Assembly: GCA_905479975.1 (NCBI GenBank)
Contig: CAJQOS010000053.1
Location: 1 to 64,000, forward strand
Length of the DNA stretch: 64,000 nt
Direction of reading: 5' to 3'
From: an uncultured Puniceicoccaceae bacterium
Lineage (GTDB): Bacteria; Verrucomicrobiota; Verrucomicrobiia; Opitutales; Coraliomargaritaceae
In this document: piece after piece, positions 12,669-24,712 of the stretch
How the letters are laid out: every line of letters begins with the position of its first letter
Numbering within the stretch: position 1 is the stretch's first letter
The notes under the pieces: generated by a model
The model's database searches: none
Seen by the model: the letters and a program-made list of their open reading frames with translations, nothing else
What the model was told of the DNA's origin: nothing
Made by a program: the position numbers and the translations under genes

Positions 12669-13322
12669 TTAACGGTGGCAGCCTGAGCAGCTCTGTGGTG
12701 GGTTGACCTTCCAGTCATGAACGAAGCCTTCAAATTCAGCTTCAGCTTCAGGACCTGTTGGGCGTTCCCAATCAAGGTTATAAACTTCTTCGATCGGACG
12801 GATGCTGTCCTCCGGATTGCGGTGACAGTCCAAGCAGAACGTCATGCTGAATGGCTTCGCATGCTCGACGACTTCCATCTCATCCACACGACCGTGACAC
12901 TCCACACAGCTGATGCCGCGATTCACGTGCACAGAGTGGTTAAAGTAAACGTAGTCCGGAGTCTTGTGAACGCGCACCCAAGGGATCGGCTCGCCCGAGT
13001 TATAGCTCTCTACGACAGGAGCCAACATCGGATCGTCCTTACGCACCATACTGTGGCATGTCATGCAGACATTGGAGCCCGGCACGTTGGAGTGCTCGGA
13101 ACGATCCACGAATGTGTGACAGTAACGGCAGTCCAGCTCGAGTTGCCCCGCGTGCAGCGCATGGCTAAATGCCACTGGCTGCGTCGGCGCATAGCCTACC
13201 CGCGTATACTTGGGCGTGAAATAGTAAGTAACCCCAAGAGTGACAGCACCCCCGATTAGCATTAATGCTACGATTACTTTAATAGGGATCGTGTTGACCC
13301 ACCTCGGAAATACATTCGCCAT
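12669..13322 (-). CDS. actA: Alternative Complex III subunit ActA (pentaheme cytochrome c)
   Basis: Five CXXCH motifs (CRYCH, CMTCH, CVECH, CLDCH, CSGCH), N-terminal TM. Confidence 0.93.
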   Translation of the reverse strand: MANVFPRWVNTIPIKVIVALMLIGGAVTLGVTYYFTPKYTRVGYAPTQPVAFSHALHAGQLELDCRYCHTFVDRSEHSNVPGSNVCMTCHSMVRKDDPMLAPVVESYNSGEPIPWVRVHKTPDYVYFNHSVHVNRGISCVECHGRVDEMEVVEHAKPFSMTFCLDCHRNPEDSIRPIEEVYNLDWERPTGPEAEAEFEGFVHDWKVNPPQSCSGCHR

Positions 13323-13354
13323 CGCTTATATATAAAAGATTTAACCGTCTAAAA

Positions 13355-13555
13355 TCAGACGGCTTTACGCTCTACCGCTCCCTTAGCAGGTCGAATGCGA
13401 GACATCGCACGCGGCGTTCCGGCAGAGGCAACATTAGTGGATTCAGATTTTGATTCAGAGCTGGCTGCGCGCGTCAGTGCAAACGCCCCGGCAAATGCCA
13501 GGCCAGCCCGTTTCAAAAATCCTTTGCGAGTAGTAGTTTTTTCGCTGTTCATCAA
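13355..13555 (-). CDS. Small Tat-signal-like protein upstream of actA
   Basis: MMNSEKTTTRKGFLKRAGLAFAGAFALTRAASS...: RKGFLKRAG followed by a hydrophobic stretch; same strand, just upstream of actA. Confidence 0.55.
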   Translation of the reverse strand: MMNSEKTTTRKGFLKRAGLAFAGAFALTRAASSESKSESTNVASAGTPRAMSRIRPAKGAVERKAV

Positions 13556-13998
13556 AGTTAAAGCGGCCTGTTAAAAGTGCGTCTTATAAACATGGCAACC
13601 GTTTATTATAGGTAGATTCGACACGTAAAGGACGAATCCGAGGTAAAATGAAAAATTGTAGGGTTATAAAAGCACGTGAAAGCAGCACAAATACGACTGC
13701 CCACGGACTCTTAGATAAGTATTAAACGCAAAGAACTAGGGTGATTAAATTTACGAAGCAATGACTAGTTCCATTTCGAATGCATCCATTAGAAAATCAT
13801 ATACAGAGAATACACGTCATTCCTAAGACTAATAGCTAAGCCCCAAAACCAACAGGCGAACTAATAGCGATAATCAGCCGAACTAATGATAACTAGAAGA
13901 GGGATCCACATCTAGCTGCCCTCCCCCATTCGATGCCGATAACATTAAATCCGAACTTCAGGCTTCTCACTCTCGGAGACTCCTCCATAACAGCCGAC

Positions 13999-14481
13999 AT
14001 GACCGGCATAGAAACAGCGAACCATACAACAGGCACTCAAGGCAAATACGTCGTGATCGGCCTGATCCTATTCACCGCCATCGTCGGAGGGCTCTTCATC
14101 TACCTCGGCCCAAAGGCGACCGAAAAGACCCCGGGCATGCTCCACGTTGGCATCCGCTACGCCAACGAGCACACCATTGAATTTACTCAATATAGTAAAA
14201 CAGGCCCAGGCGCTCGGATCGAGTTCATCGCCGCAGACGGCAGTATCCCGCACACGGTGGAACGCCTCGCGATGGGGCGCAACCTCGTGCCGATCAGCAA
14301 TTTAACCGACGGCCCCTATACCGTGCGCCTCAGCTCCGACGACTTCGAAACCGTCGAATTACCGATGATTGCCGAAGGTCGCATGCTCAACCCGCCTGAA
14401 GATGCTACCTTTGCCGAGGGCACCTACGCCGACTATAATATGATCGGTGTGCGCTTCGAGCCGCGAGTTGAGCAGCCCTAA
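13999..14481 (+). CDS. Hypothetical membrane-anchored protein
   Basis: ORF 13933..14481; likely start MTGIETANHTTGTQGKYVVIGLILFTAIVGGLFIYLG with one TM. Confidence 0.55.
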   Translation: MTGIETANHTTGTQGKYVVIGLILFTAIVGGLFIYLGPKATEKTPGMLHVGIRYANEHTIEFTQYSKTGPGARIEFIAADGSIPHTVERLAMGRNLVPISNLTDGPYTVRLSSDDFETVELPMIAEGRMLNPPEDATFAEGTYADYNMIGVRFEPRVEQP

Positions 14482-14482
14482 G

Positions 14483-14944
14483 CTACAACCGCGGTGCCTT
14501 ACGCGTCGGCTTCTTTTGCAGCGTAAAATCCGTCACACTGCGACCATCGGAGTAAAAATACAGTCGATCATACTGCTTCTCCTCCAGTGTCGCTTGAAAA
14601 TGCTGAAACAAGTCAAAGTCCTCGAAGCTGAGCTTCTTTTGAAAGTTCCCTTTAGAGGATTTTCCAGTGATAAGGATAAAATAAGAATCCACCGTGCTGC
14701 CGTAATACACGGCCTCGACAAAAACCGAGACATTCGTGGCTCCGTCGTCGCCCAAATAAATATCAGCGTAATCGGGGTTAAAGGGATATTGCTTAACGAC
14801 CTTCGGCTTCGGAGCCTTCTTGGGGGCCGATCTCTCAACCGGCGGCGCTAAGATGCCACGAACGAGATCGCGAAATGCGTCGTCATCCGCAAACAGAGAA
14901 AAAGGAAGCGCAAGGCAGAGTGAGAACAGTATCCAATGTTTCAT
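14483..14944 (-). CDS. Hypothetical secreted protein
   Basis: Signal peptide MKHWILFSLCLALPFSLFAD; 153 aa. Confidence 0.6.
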   Translation of the reverse strand: MKHWILFSLCLALPFSLFADDDAFRDLVRGILAPPVERSAPKKAPKPKVVKQYPFNPDYADIYLGDDGATNVSVFVEAVYYGSTVDSYFILITGKSSKGNFQKKLSFEDFDLFQHFQATLEEKQYDRLYFYSDGRSVTDFTLQKKPTRKAPRL

Positions 14945-15086
14945 AATAGTATGTGGGGTTAAATGGTGACCTGAACAACGCTACCAAAGACCGCCTCAAA
15001 GACAAGACCTCTAGCAAACTACATGCTGTTTCGATTAAGATTAAGAATAGGATTACGATTAGGAGCCTGAATCGCACCGATCAAAA

Positions 15087-15806
15087 CTACCCCCGTCCTA
15101 CCCTCATGATCTCGGCCGTCATCGCATCCAACGCGGCTTCATGCGCCACCCGATTCGGATCATACGTATCCAGCAGCGCCCAGAAATGGCATGAATGATT
15201 CATTTCCGTCAAATGTGCCAGCTCATGCAAGATCACATAATCCTGCAGCTCCGGTGCGACCAGCGCCAGGCGCCAATTCAGAGAAATCCCCCCGCTGGAA
15301 GAACACGACCCCCAGCGACTCGCCTGATCCCGCACGCTCAGCTTGGTGAATTTCAAATTAAGCCGCTTAGCGTGTAATGCCACGCGGCAAACCATCGCGT
15401 CTTTTGCGAAGCGCTTCACCAACTGTAACAAGGCTGTATCGTGATCGCCGCTGGTCTGCGGCAAGCGCAGCACGATCTCGGCTCCACCAGCAGCAAAAAT
15501 ATAATCCGCCCGCAGCCGGTCAGTCGCTTCCACGCGCACCGTAAAGCGATCCCCGCTCCCTGAGAGCTGCGGGTATTCCACCAGCCAATCGCCCAACGTG
15601 CGCGCCCGCGGCACACGCGCCAACTGCGCCTCCAACCAGTCCCGCTGCTTCTCTAAAAACCGCAAAGCCTCCCGATCCGAGCAACGCCACGGCACCGAGA
15701 CCACCGCCTCATTGCTGTGATTCAGACTCAGCCGCATATGCCGCGCACCCTTGCGCCGCTTGATATGGACTGGGACCGATTCGCCGTTACTGAGAAGAAA
15801 TTCCAT
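15087..15806 (-). CDS. YgjP/SprT-like zinc metalloprotease family protein (DUF45)
   Basis: HVILHELAHL-type motif 'VILHELAHLTEMNHSCHFWALLD' and 'DQASRWGSCSSSGGISLNWRL'; start placed at MEFLLSNGESVPVHIKRRKGARHMRL. Confidence 0.85.
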   Translation of the reverse strand: MEFLLSNGESVPVHIKRRKGARHMRLSLNHSNEAVVSVPWRCSDREALRFLEKQRDWLEAQLARVPRARTLGDWLVEYPQLSGSGDRFTVRVEATDRLRADYIFAAGGAEIVLRLPQTSGDHDTALLQLVKRFAKDAMVCRVALHAKRLNLKFTKLSVRDQASRWGSCSSSGGISLNWRLALVAPELQDYVILHELAHLTEMNHSCHFWALLDTYDPNRVAHEAALDAMTAEIMRVGRG

Positions 15807-16470
15807 TCGATTCCTGATCCAACTGATCCACCACCCTTTGCGCATAGCGGCGCAGCGCTGTCTCTGGCTCAAGTTTCTTAATACGGCAAGCTGCTGCGAT
15901 TTCGAACAACTGCTTACCCAGCGCCAACTCATCGTCGGCCAGCGCCTGCGCGGTCATCGCAATGCCTCCCTCGTCAATCGCTTCGGAGGCATCCATCTGC
16001 TGTTTTTGGATCTGCTTATAAACATCTTGTGCAAACATCAAAGCAGGCAACTGCTTCGGTAAGTCCTTGAAACGACCGACTTGTTGCGGCCCGCGTTTCT
16101 TCTCGGCTGCCTTGATCTCGTCCCACTGCTTCAAAACCGCCTCTGAGTCGCCCAGGTTGGCGTTATCGCCAAACACATGTGGATGACGTGTCACGAGCTT
16201 CTCATTTACGACTCGGCAGACTGCTTCGAAATCAAAATGGCCCGACTCCTTGGCGATCTGCGCGTGCATGACCACTTGCAGCAGCACATCGCCGAGCTCC
16301 TCCTCCATGTGATCCATGTCTAGGCGATCAATCGTCTGCAGCAGTTCGCAACATTCATCGACCAAACACTCAGCCAACGACTGGTGGTCTTGTTCAATAT
16401 CCCAAGGGCATCCAGTCTCCGGCTCACGCAGGGCAGCCACAGTTTGAAGTAAATCATCAATAGAACTCAT
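15787..16470 (-). CDS. mazG: Nucleoside triphosphate pyrophosphohydrolase MazG
   Basis: ALREPETGCPWDIEQDHQSLAECLVDECCELLQTID...EELGDVLLQVVMHAQIA...VNEKLVTRHPHVFGD. Confidence 0.93.
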   Translation of the reverse strand: MSSIDDLLQTVAALREPETGCPWDIEQDHQSLAECLVDECCELLQTIDRLDMDHMEEELGDVLLQVVMHAQIAKESGHFDFEAVCRVVNEKLVTRHPHVFGDNANLGDSEAVLKQWDEIKAAEKKRGPQQVGRFKDLPKQLPALMFAQDVYKQIQKQQMDASEAIDEGGIAMTAQALADDELALGKQLFEIAAACRIKKLEPETALRRYAQRVVDQLDQESNGISSQ

Positions 16471-16568
16471 GCTCTAATTCGCTAGATGGCAGTCGCAGTC
16501 TTGGCGAACGAAAAGCGAAAAAGATGAGTTGAAGCGCTATACTGGCGCGCATCATAATTTGTGAATGC

Positions 16569-16652
16569 GTAGTCGAGTTCCTTTAGGTGCTTGACCGACA
16601 CGGCCATCGATATCGCTTCCTCCAAGCAGGTGGCCACCTAAAGGAAGCCACC
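16569..16652 (+). repeat. Double-hairpin interspersed repeat, copy 2
   Basis: GTAGTCGAGTTCCTTTAGGTGCTTGACCGACACGGCCATCGATATCGCTTCCTCCAAGCAGGTGGCCACCTAAAGGAAGCCACC. Confidence 0.9.
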
Positions 16653-16660
16653 TACCCATA

Positions 16661-16690
16661 AAAAAGGCGGACCATACTGGTCCGCCTTTT
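16661..16690 (-). terminator. Terminator of DEAD-box helicase gene
   Basis: AAAAAGGCGGACCA-tac-TGGTCCGCCTTTT, perfect stem with T tract on minus strand. Confidence 0.85.
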
Positions 16691-16697
16691 AGAAAAA

Positions 16698-18143
16698 CTA
16701 TCGGTTACGTCCGCGTGAGCGACTCGGAGCTGCACCGCTCGGTGCGGATGAGCGTGACGAACCGCCACCACTGGAACCCCCTTGTGGACGACCACCTCCG
16801 CCACCGCCTGAGCGGCCGCCACCCTGTGGACGAGCTCCGCCAGAACGACCTCCGCCAGAACGACCTCCGCCTTGTGGGCGACCTTTGCCACCGCCGGAAC
16901 GACCACCTCCGCCGCCACCTTGGCGACCACGACCACCGCCTCCGCCGCGGTTTTGCCCAGGAGCGGGACGTGAAAGCTTCGAGCGTGTTGCTGGGCGTGG
17001 CATTGCAATCTTTTCACCACGGTCATCGATTTTGAAGAGCGGAATCTCCTTCTTCATCGTCTTCTCGATATCCCAGAGGTAGCCTTCTTCGACATCGCTG
17101 ACGAGTGAGACGGCATTGCCCGCTTTACCGGCACGAGCGGTGCGGCCGATGCGGTGCACATAATCTTCAGGAATGTTCGGCAGTTCGTAATTCACCACAT
17201 GCGGCAGGTCGGCGATGTCGATACCACGTGCAGCGATATCGGTCGCGACGAGCACGCGAATCTTGTTCGCCTTGAAGGCAGACAGCGCCCGTTCACGAGC
17301 GGACTGGCTCTTATTGCCATGAATGGCCATCGCGCCGATGCCTTGCTTGTCCAAATCGGTCGCGAGTCGATTCGCGCCATGCTTGGTGCGGGTAAAAACG
17401 AGCACCTGAGTCCAATCGCCTTGATGGATCAACTCAGCGAGAAACTTCGGTTTCGCCTTTTGGCCGACGACATAGGCTTCTTGATCGACTCGATCTGCAG
17501 TGGCATTACGCGCTGCGACTTCGACTTCGACGGGGTTATGTAGCATCGAGTCCGCCAACTTCTTCACTTCCTTGGTATAGGTCGCGGAGAAAAAGAGGTT
17601 CTGACGCTTGGCAGGCATCAACTGAAGAATCTTTTTGATATCGTTGATGAAGCCCATGTCCAACATACGGTCGGCTTCGTCGAGGATGAGCACTTCAATC
17701 CCCGAAAGCTGCAAATCGCCACGCTGGCACAAATCGAGCAAACGCCCTGGGGTCGCGACGATGATATCCAAACCACGGCGAATCGCATTGATCTGCGGTT
17801 GGAATCCGACACCACCAAAGATAACAAAGGAGCGCATATTCAAGCCCTTGCCGTAATCGACAATGCTCTGGTGCACCTGAGCGGCGAGCTCACGTGTCGG
17901 CGTCAAAACCAGCACGCGAGCGCGCTTGTTCTGGCCATTGAATTCGGCAGCCGCGAGGCGCTGTAGCACCGGTAAGCTGAAGGCCGCAGTCTTACCTGTG
18001 CCGGTTTGAGCGCCGCCGAGGACGTCGCGTCCTTCAAGAATAGCTGGGATGGCGCGTGCCTGGATAGGCGAAGGAGTCGTGTAGCCTTTGGCTTCAACGG
18101 CTGCAACAAGTTCGGGACGGAGTCCCAGTTCAGAAAATAACAT
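16698..18143 (-). CDS. DEAD-box ATP-dependent RNA helicase (RhlE-like) with Gly/Arg-rich C-terminus
   Basis: AQTGTGKTAAF, PTRELA, DEADRMLDMGF, SAT, HRIGRTARAG motifs; RGGGGGRGRQGGGGGG... tail. Confidence 0.95.
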   Translation of the reverse strand: MLFSELGLRPELVAAVEAKGYTTPSPIQARAIPAILEGRDVLGGAQTGTGKTAAFSLPVLQRLAAAEFNGQNKRARVLVLTPTRELAAQVHQSIVDYGKGLNMRSFVIFGGVGFQPQINAIRRGLDIIVATPGRLLDLCQRGDLQLSGIEVLILDEADRMLDMGFINDIKKILQLMPAKRQNLFFSATYTKEVKKLADSMLHNPVEVEVAARNATADRVDQEAYVVGQKAKPKFLAELIHQGDWTQVLVFTRTKHGANRLATDLDKQGIGAMAIHGNKSQSARERALSAFKANKIRVLVATDIAARGIDIADLPHVVNYELPNIPEDYVHRIGRTARAGKAGNAVSLVSDVEEGYLWDIEKTMKKEIPLFKIDDRGEKIAMPRPATRSKLSRPAPGQNRGGGGGRGRQGGGGGGRSGGGKGRPQGGGRSGGGRSGGARPQGGGRSGGGGGGRPQGGSSGGGSSRSSAPSGAAPSRSRGRNR

Positions 18144-18356
18144 AACGATGTGCTTTGAGTAGTGAGGCGCTCTGGCCGTCTTAAATAGACGATTCTCCGA
18201 TCATGCGACTCTTGATGGCCGGGTCTGTTTGACCTCGGCTTTGATAATAGGTGCATGCTCAAAAAGTCGGAACTCTCCCGAAGCATGCCACCGCCCTTTC
18301 AGGGTGCGGCGAAGATAGAGCGGCAGGTGTATCGGAAAGAATGCCATTCGCCTAGC

Positions 18357-18392
18357 AAAAAAAACCGAACTCATCACGAGTTCGGCTTTTTT
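18357..18392 (-). terminator. Terminator at end of nuo operon
   Basis: AAAAAACCGAACTC-atcac-GAGTTCGGCTTTTTT. Confidence 0.85.
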
Positions 18393-18413
18393 GATTAAAA
18401 GAATGAACGCTGC

Positions 18414-19916
18414 TTACGGAATGATCGGCAGCACGCCCGGGAAGATACCGACGAGCACCGTGGCCACAACCAAAGTGCCGAGCACAATACGATGGCACAG
18501 GCAAAGAGGCTGAGCGGCTTCCACGTCGCCCTCCGTTGGACTCGAGAAGTATGCAACACGCACCCAACCGAAATAGTAGTAAATCGAGATCACGACACCG
18601 AGAACGGAAATCCCTAATAGGCCATAAAGCCCTGCCTGGTAAGCCGCGATAAAGATAAAGAGCTTACCAATGAAGCCACCTAACGGCGGGATACCAGCCA
18701 GCGAACCCAAGCCCGCGGTCAGCACACCACTTAGGAATGGGCGCTTACGTGCGAGATTCTCGTAATGCTCCAACTCTTGATTCGCATCATCAGGCCCGGC
18801 CACGTGCGCCATCACCCCGAAGACTGCAAATGACGCCAACAGGTAAGTCACCAGATAAAAGATCACTGCATACTGTGCCCATGGGATGGTGAGCGCGGCA
18901 ACGACACCAACGAGCAAGTAGCCCGCATGTGCGATACCAGATAGCCCCATCAGTCGTTTGACATTGCGCTGCCCGACTGCCGTGAAATTACCAAACAGGA
19001 TCGTCGCTGCTGCGATAAAAGACAGCACAGGAATCATGAACGAGGCCAAGCCGATGAATGGCCCTCTCAACAACTGTAGCAATACGATGAAGCCCGCTGC
19101 CTTGGACGCGATCGCGAGATACGCAGTCACAGGAGTCGGCGCACCTTGATAGACATCTGGCACCCAGATTTGAAACGGCACCGCACCGATTTTAAAGCAA
19201 ACACCGGCAACCACCAGAATCGCTCCGACACGGACCAACAAATTATCATGATGCATGACGATGAACGCACTCAACTGATCGAAATCCAACGAATTACCGC
19301 TGGAGAGTGCCATCTCAGGATTCCCTGCGATACCGTAGAGCAGCACGATGCCGAACAACAAAATCGACGAGCTCAGCGCGCCGAGAATCAAATACTTCAA
19401 GCCCGCTTCGAGTGAGAACGAACTAGTGCGGCAATATGCGACCAGCACATAGAATGCGATCGTCACTGCTTCGAGCGCAACGAACAGCATCACGAAATTC
19501 GCGCTCTGCACGAGTAACATCATCGACGCTGCGATGATAATTACCAAGTGGAAGAACTCGGTGCGTGGCAGCTGCTGCTTAGAGAGATAAATCTTACCAA
19601 GATAGCAGACGAGAATGGAGCTCACCAAAAAGAAGCCACGCATGATCTGCGACACATCCGTTTGTTCAATCATGCCACTGAAGAAGGTAGTTGCACCTTC
19701 TGTGCGAATACCAGTGCAGCATAGCACGAGCACGAGGACAACCACTTGCCCCCAAATCGCGAGGCGTGCGATCAGCCCCTGCTTGGCAGGCGGCAACACC
19801 ATCTCAGCCCCCAACAGGCCAAGAGCCAGCATGGCCAATAGGATCTCGGGCATAATTGCTGCCCAGTCGTTTGTCGCAGTGAAACTGCGAAGGAATTCTG
19901 CGAGAAGCTCGTTCAT
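18414..19916 (-). CDS. nuoN: NADH-quinone oxidoreductase subunit N
   Basis: Antiporter-like 500 aa; GLKYLILGALSSSILLFGIVLLYG, KIGAVPFQIWVPDVYQGAPTPVTAYLAIASKAAGF. Confidence 0.95.
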   Translation of the reverse strand: MNELLAEFLRSFTATNDWAAIMPEILLAMLALGLLGAEMVLPPAKQGLIARLAIWGQVVVLVLVLCCTGIRTEGATTFFSGMIEQTDVSQIMRGFFLVSSILVCYLGKIYLSKQQLPRTEFFHLVIIIAASMMLLVQSANFVMLFVALEAVTIAFYVLVAYCRTSSFSLEAGLKYLILGALSSSILLFGIVLLYGIAGNPEMALSSGNSLDFDQLSAFIVMHHDNLLVRVGAILVVAGVCFKIGAVPFQIWVPDVYQGAPTPVTAYLAIASKAAGFIVLLQLLRGPFIGLASFMIPVLSFIAAATILFGNFTAVGQRNVKRLMGLSGIAHAGYLLVGVVAALTIPWAQYAVIFYLVTYLLASFAVFGVMAHVAGPDDANQELEHYENLARKRPFLSGVLTAGLGSLAGIPPLGGFIGKLFIFIAAYQAGLYGLLGISVLGVVISIYYYFGWVRVAYFSSPTEGDVEAAQPLCLCHRIVLGTLVVATVLVGIFPGVLPIIP

Positions 19917-21505
19917 TAGTGTGTAACCTCCTTATGTGCTTCAACTGCTTGAGGAAGCGCCGCGTTGATTTCAATAACCGGCAAAGTGCTCTTGGATGTA
20001 TAAAGTTCCTGTAATTCGCGATCAGCTGCATCCGAGAACAGGCGCGGGAAAAGTCCAATGACGACTAAGGCAATGATGAGGACTAAAGCGGGAACGCGCT
20101 CGAAGCGCTTAAGATCTACGATTTCGTCCCCATTCAAACGACCGGCAAAGGCCTCCGTCGGCTTGCCATAGAAAATGTTAGCGACCGCACGCAGACCGTA
20201 GATCGCTGAAATGATGATACCGAGCGCAGCGGGTGCCACGATCCACTTGGTCATCGGAGTTTCGGCCAGCGCAGCAAAAATGGTGAACTCACCCCAGAAA
20301 TTACCAAACCCCGGAAGGCCGATACTCGCCATCGAACCAGCCACAAAGAACGCACATAACACTGGCGCTTTGGTTGCCAAGCCCCCCATCGACGACATAT
20401 CAAAGGTCTGACTGCGGTGATAGATGCAAGTCGAGAGCATGAACAACAGCGCGACGGATAGACCGTGCGCAATCATCATCAGCAACGCACCACCGACACC
20501 GACGACGGAGAACGTCGCGATACCGAGGAAAGCATAGCCCATGTGCATGACCGAGCTGTAACCGAGCATCATCTTCAGATCCTTCTGAGCCATGGTGATC
20601 AGACCGATAATAATGATATTACCAAGTGCCAACCATACGATCCAAGGGAACCAATGAGCCGCACCTGCTGGCAGCAAGGGCGCAGCAATTTGCAACAGAC
20701 CATACAGGCCGAACTTCTTCAGCACACCCGCGTGGAGCATCGCCGCACCCGTTGGCGCAGTGGCATACCCCTTGGGTGCCCAAGAGTGAAAAGGAAACAG
20801 CGAAACCAGAATCCCGAAGCCGAACAGCATCAGTGCGAAAATGTTATTCTGCACAGTGTCCGCAATTGGTTGAGCAGCGAGATAGTCACGCAGCGCTAAC
20901 AAGGAGAACGAATCCGCCCCACTCTGCACATACAGCGCGATCAATCCGAGCAACGAGAGCAACGCACCCAGTGTCAGGTAGATCGTCATTTCAATCGCCG
21001 CACCACGCTTACCGGCACCACCCCACACACCGATCATGATAAAGGTCGGAATGAGTGCGAACTCGTGGAAGAAGTAGAAGAAGAAAATATCAACCGAAGC
21101 AAAGGTGCCCATCAGACCGCCGAGCATGAACAGCAACATCGCGAGATAGAGATGCGGACGCTCTGCTTTAGAGAACATCGCATAGATGCCCGCCGCAAAG
21201 CCAACGACACCCGCGAGCATGAAGAGCGGCATCGAGATACCGTTCAGACCGAGGTGCAGGTAAATGCCAACCGCTTGCAGTCCGGTCGCCAAGCGCACTT
21301 CGAAATTGTAGCCACCGACCAGCGATGGCTCGAATTGACTGTAGAGGAACAACGCAGCGAGCAGCGGAGTGGCGAAGCCAATCACGCTAACCGCGCGAAT
21401 ACTGTTGGTGTTGAAGCGAGCTCCGAACAGCAAGAACAACCCCGCAGACAGCGGAGTCAGAATTGCAGCCAAGAGGCAAAGTGAGGATGTATCGACGGAT
21501 GTCAT
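19916..21505 (-). CDS. nuoM: NADH-quinone oxidoreductase subunit M
   Basis: FFYFFHEFALIPTFIMIGVWGG, FPFHSWAPKGYATAPTGAAMLHAGVLKKFGLYG. Confidence 0.95.
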   Translation of the reverse strand: MTSVDTSSLCLLAAILTPLSAGLFLLFGARFNTNSIRAVSVIGFATPLLAALFLYSQFEPSLVGGYNFEVRLATGLQAVGIYLHLGLNGISMPLFMLAGVVGFAAGIYAMFSKAERPHLYLAMLLFMLGGLMGTFASVDIFFFYFFHEFALIPTFIMIGVWGGAGKRGAAIEMTIYLTLGALLSLLGLIALYVQSGADSFSLLALRDYLAAQPIADTVQNNIFALMLFGFGILVSLFPFHSWAPKGYATAPTGAAMLHAGVLKKFGLYGLLQIAAPLLPAGAAHWFPWIVWLALGNIIIIGLITMAQKDLKMMLGYSSVMHMGYAFLGIATFSVVGVGGALLMMIAHGLSVALLFMLSTCIYHRSQTFDMSSMGGLATKAPVLCAFFVAGSMASIGLPGFGNFWGEFTIFAALAETPMTKWIVAPAALGIIISAIYGLRAVANIFYGKPTEAFAGRLNGDEIVDLKRFERVPALVLIIALVVIGLFPRLFSDAADRELQELYTSKSTLPVIEINAALPQAVEAHKEVTH

Positions 21506-21534
21506 TGCTATCTAAATTGTATCGTTCGCCTATT

Positions 21535-23388
<1,854 letters not shown>

Positions 23389-23392
23389 TAAT

Positions 23393-23698
23393 CTAGCGAC
23401 TCAGAGCGTTAAGTTGGTCCACCATGACAGACTGACGACGTCGGAACAGTGCGACGATGATTGCCAGGCCGACGGCGACTTCGGCAGCCGCCACGGTGAT
23501 GATGAAAAAGACGAAGAGGTTGCCGTCCATTGTCCCGTTGTAACGAGAGAATGCCACGAGCGCCAAATTCACCGCATTGAGCATCAGCTCAAGCGACATA
23601 TAAATGACGAGCGTGTTTTGACGAAGGGTCACCCCGAGTAGCCCCACTGCAAACAGCAGTCCAGCTAGGAGAATAAAAGCATTAAGTCCGACAGTCAT
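23393..23698 (-). CDS. nuoK: NADH-quinone oxidoreductase subunit K
   Basis: [25 protein letters not shown]...[26 protein letters not shown]. Confidence 0.95.
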   Translation of the reverse strand: MTVGLNAFILLAGLLFAVGLLGVTLRQNTLVIYMSLELMLNAVNLALVAFSRYNGTMDGNLFVFFIITVAAAEVAVGLAIIVALFRRRQSVMVDQLNALSR

Positions 23699-23738
23699 TT
23701 TTTAGAATTTAAATTTAAGAAAGAAGAAATTAGAAATA

Positions 23739-24107
23739 CTAGTTTCTCTCATCATTATCCTTATTAAGAGTAATTAAAGTGGAGCCGATGATCTTAAGCA
23801 GTTCATCGCAATCATTGAGCAGAGACTCAGCAGAGTCTTCATTGATAAAATCTGAGTCACGAAGCAGGCGTAACCAATAGTGAGTCTCGCGCGCTTCTTT
23901 ATAAGAGATCGATAATTTGTGTTTAAAATCTTTCCGAGAATGTCCGCCTAGGGCTTCTTCAACGTTCGCACCAATTGAAGTCCCACTGCGTAATATTTGC
24001 TTCGAAATATCATACTCTGACTTCTCTTCGCGCAGATAGCGACGCAACTGAACGATGCGCAAAGCAAAAGCATAAGACTTTTCTGCAGCTGGATTAGATT
24101 TAGTCAT
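23739..24107 (-). CDS. Four-helix-bundle protein (S23/23S-rRNA-IVP-type family) inside nuo operon
   Basis: SYAFALRIVQLRRYLREEKSEYDISKQILRSGTSIGANVEEALGGHSRKDFKHKLSISYKEARETHYWLRLLRDSDFI matches the typical pattern of this family. Confidence 0.85.
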   Translation of the reverse strand: MTKSNPAAEKSYAFALRIVQLRRYLREEKSEYDISKQILRSGTSIGANVEEALGGHSRKDFKHKLSISYKEARETHYWLRLLRDSDFINEDSAESLLNDCDELLKIIGSTLITLNKDNDERN

Positions 24108-24133
24108 CGTATCGTATTTCGACTCTCTTCTTT

Positions 24134-24147
24134 CCTAATTCTTAATT
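24134..24147. repeat. Heptad repeats CCTAATT-CTTAATT overlapping nuoJ stop
   Basis: On minus strand AATTAAG-AATTAGG; nuoJ stop TAA is inside the first unit. Confidence 0.7.
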
Positions 24148-24678
24148 CGCGCTATGGCGCTTGGACACGACAATCACGCCGATCATAGCGGCAAGGAGAA
24201 GGAAGCCAGCCACTTGGAACGGCAGCATGTATTTAGTAAAGAGGCTGTAACCAAAAGACTTGGAGGACGTGGTAAACGGCACACCCGCATCGAAGACTTC
24301 AGGATTCTCTGTCACTGCGGTCAACGTAGGCTCTGGGAGATGTCCTCCGGAAAAGGCCGAGAAGAGAAGCACGGCAAAAAGCAAGAAACCGATCCCCGAA
24401 GCAGCAAGTGTCAGCTTGCTCTTAAACTCGGCGCCCTGCTCTTTCTCCACATCCAGTAGCATGATGATAAAGAGGAACAGCACCATGACTGCCCCCGCAT
24501 AGACCACGACTTGAACGATCGCGAGGAAGTAAGCCTCCAACAATACGAAGAGTGCCGCAGTGCCAAGGAACGCGACGATCATGCAGAAAGCGCTATTCAC
24601 CGCATTCGGCATCAGCACCATCAGCACGGCCGAAATGAGCGTGACCGCTGAGAAAATATAAAAGAGTAGATCAATCAT
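24142..24678 (-). CDS. nuoJ: NADH-quinone oxidoreductase subunit J
   Basis: VNSAFCMIVAFLGTAALFVLLEAYFLAIVQVVVYAGAVMVLFLFIIMLL. Confidence 0.95.
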   Translation of the reverse strand: MIDLLFYIFSAVTLISAVLMVLMPNAVNSAFCMIVAFLGTAALFVLLEAYFLAIVQVVVYAGAVMVLFLFIIMLLDVEKEQGAEFKSKLTLAASGIGFLLFAVLLFSAFSGGHLPEPTLTAVTENPEVFDAGVPFTTSSKSFGYSLFTKYMLPFQVAGFLLLAAMIGVIVVSKRHSAN

Positions 24679-24679
24679 T

Positions 24680-24707
24680 CGTAATTCCTAATTCGTAATT
24701 CCTAATT
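24680..24707. repeat. Heptad repeat array (AATTAGG-AATTACG)x2 directly upstream of nuoJ
   Basis: CGTAATT-CCTAATT-CGTAATT-CCTAATT on plus strand. Confidence 0.85.
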
Positions 24708-24712
24708 GATGT

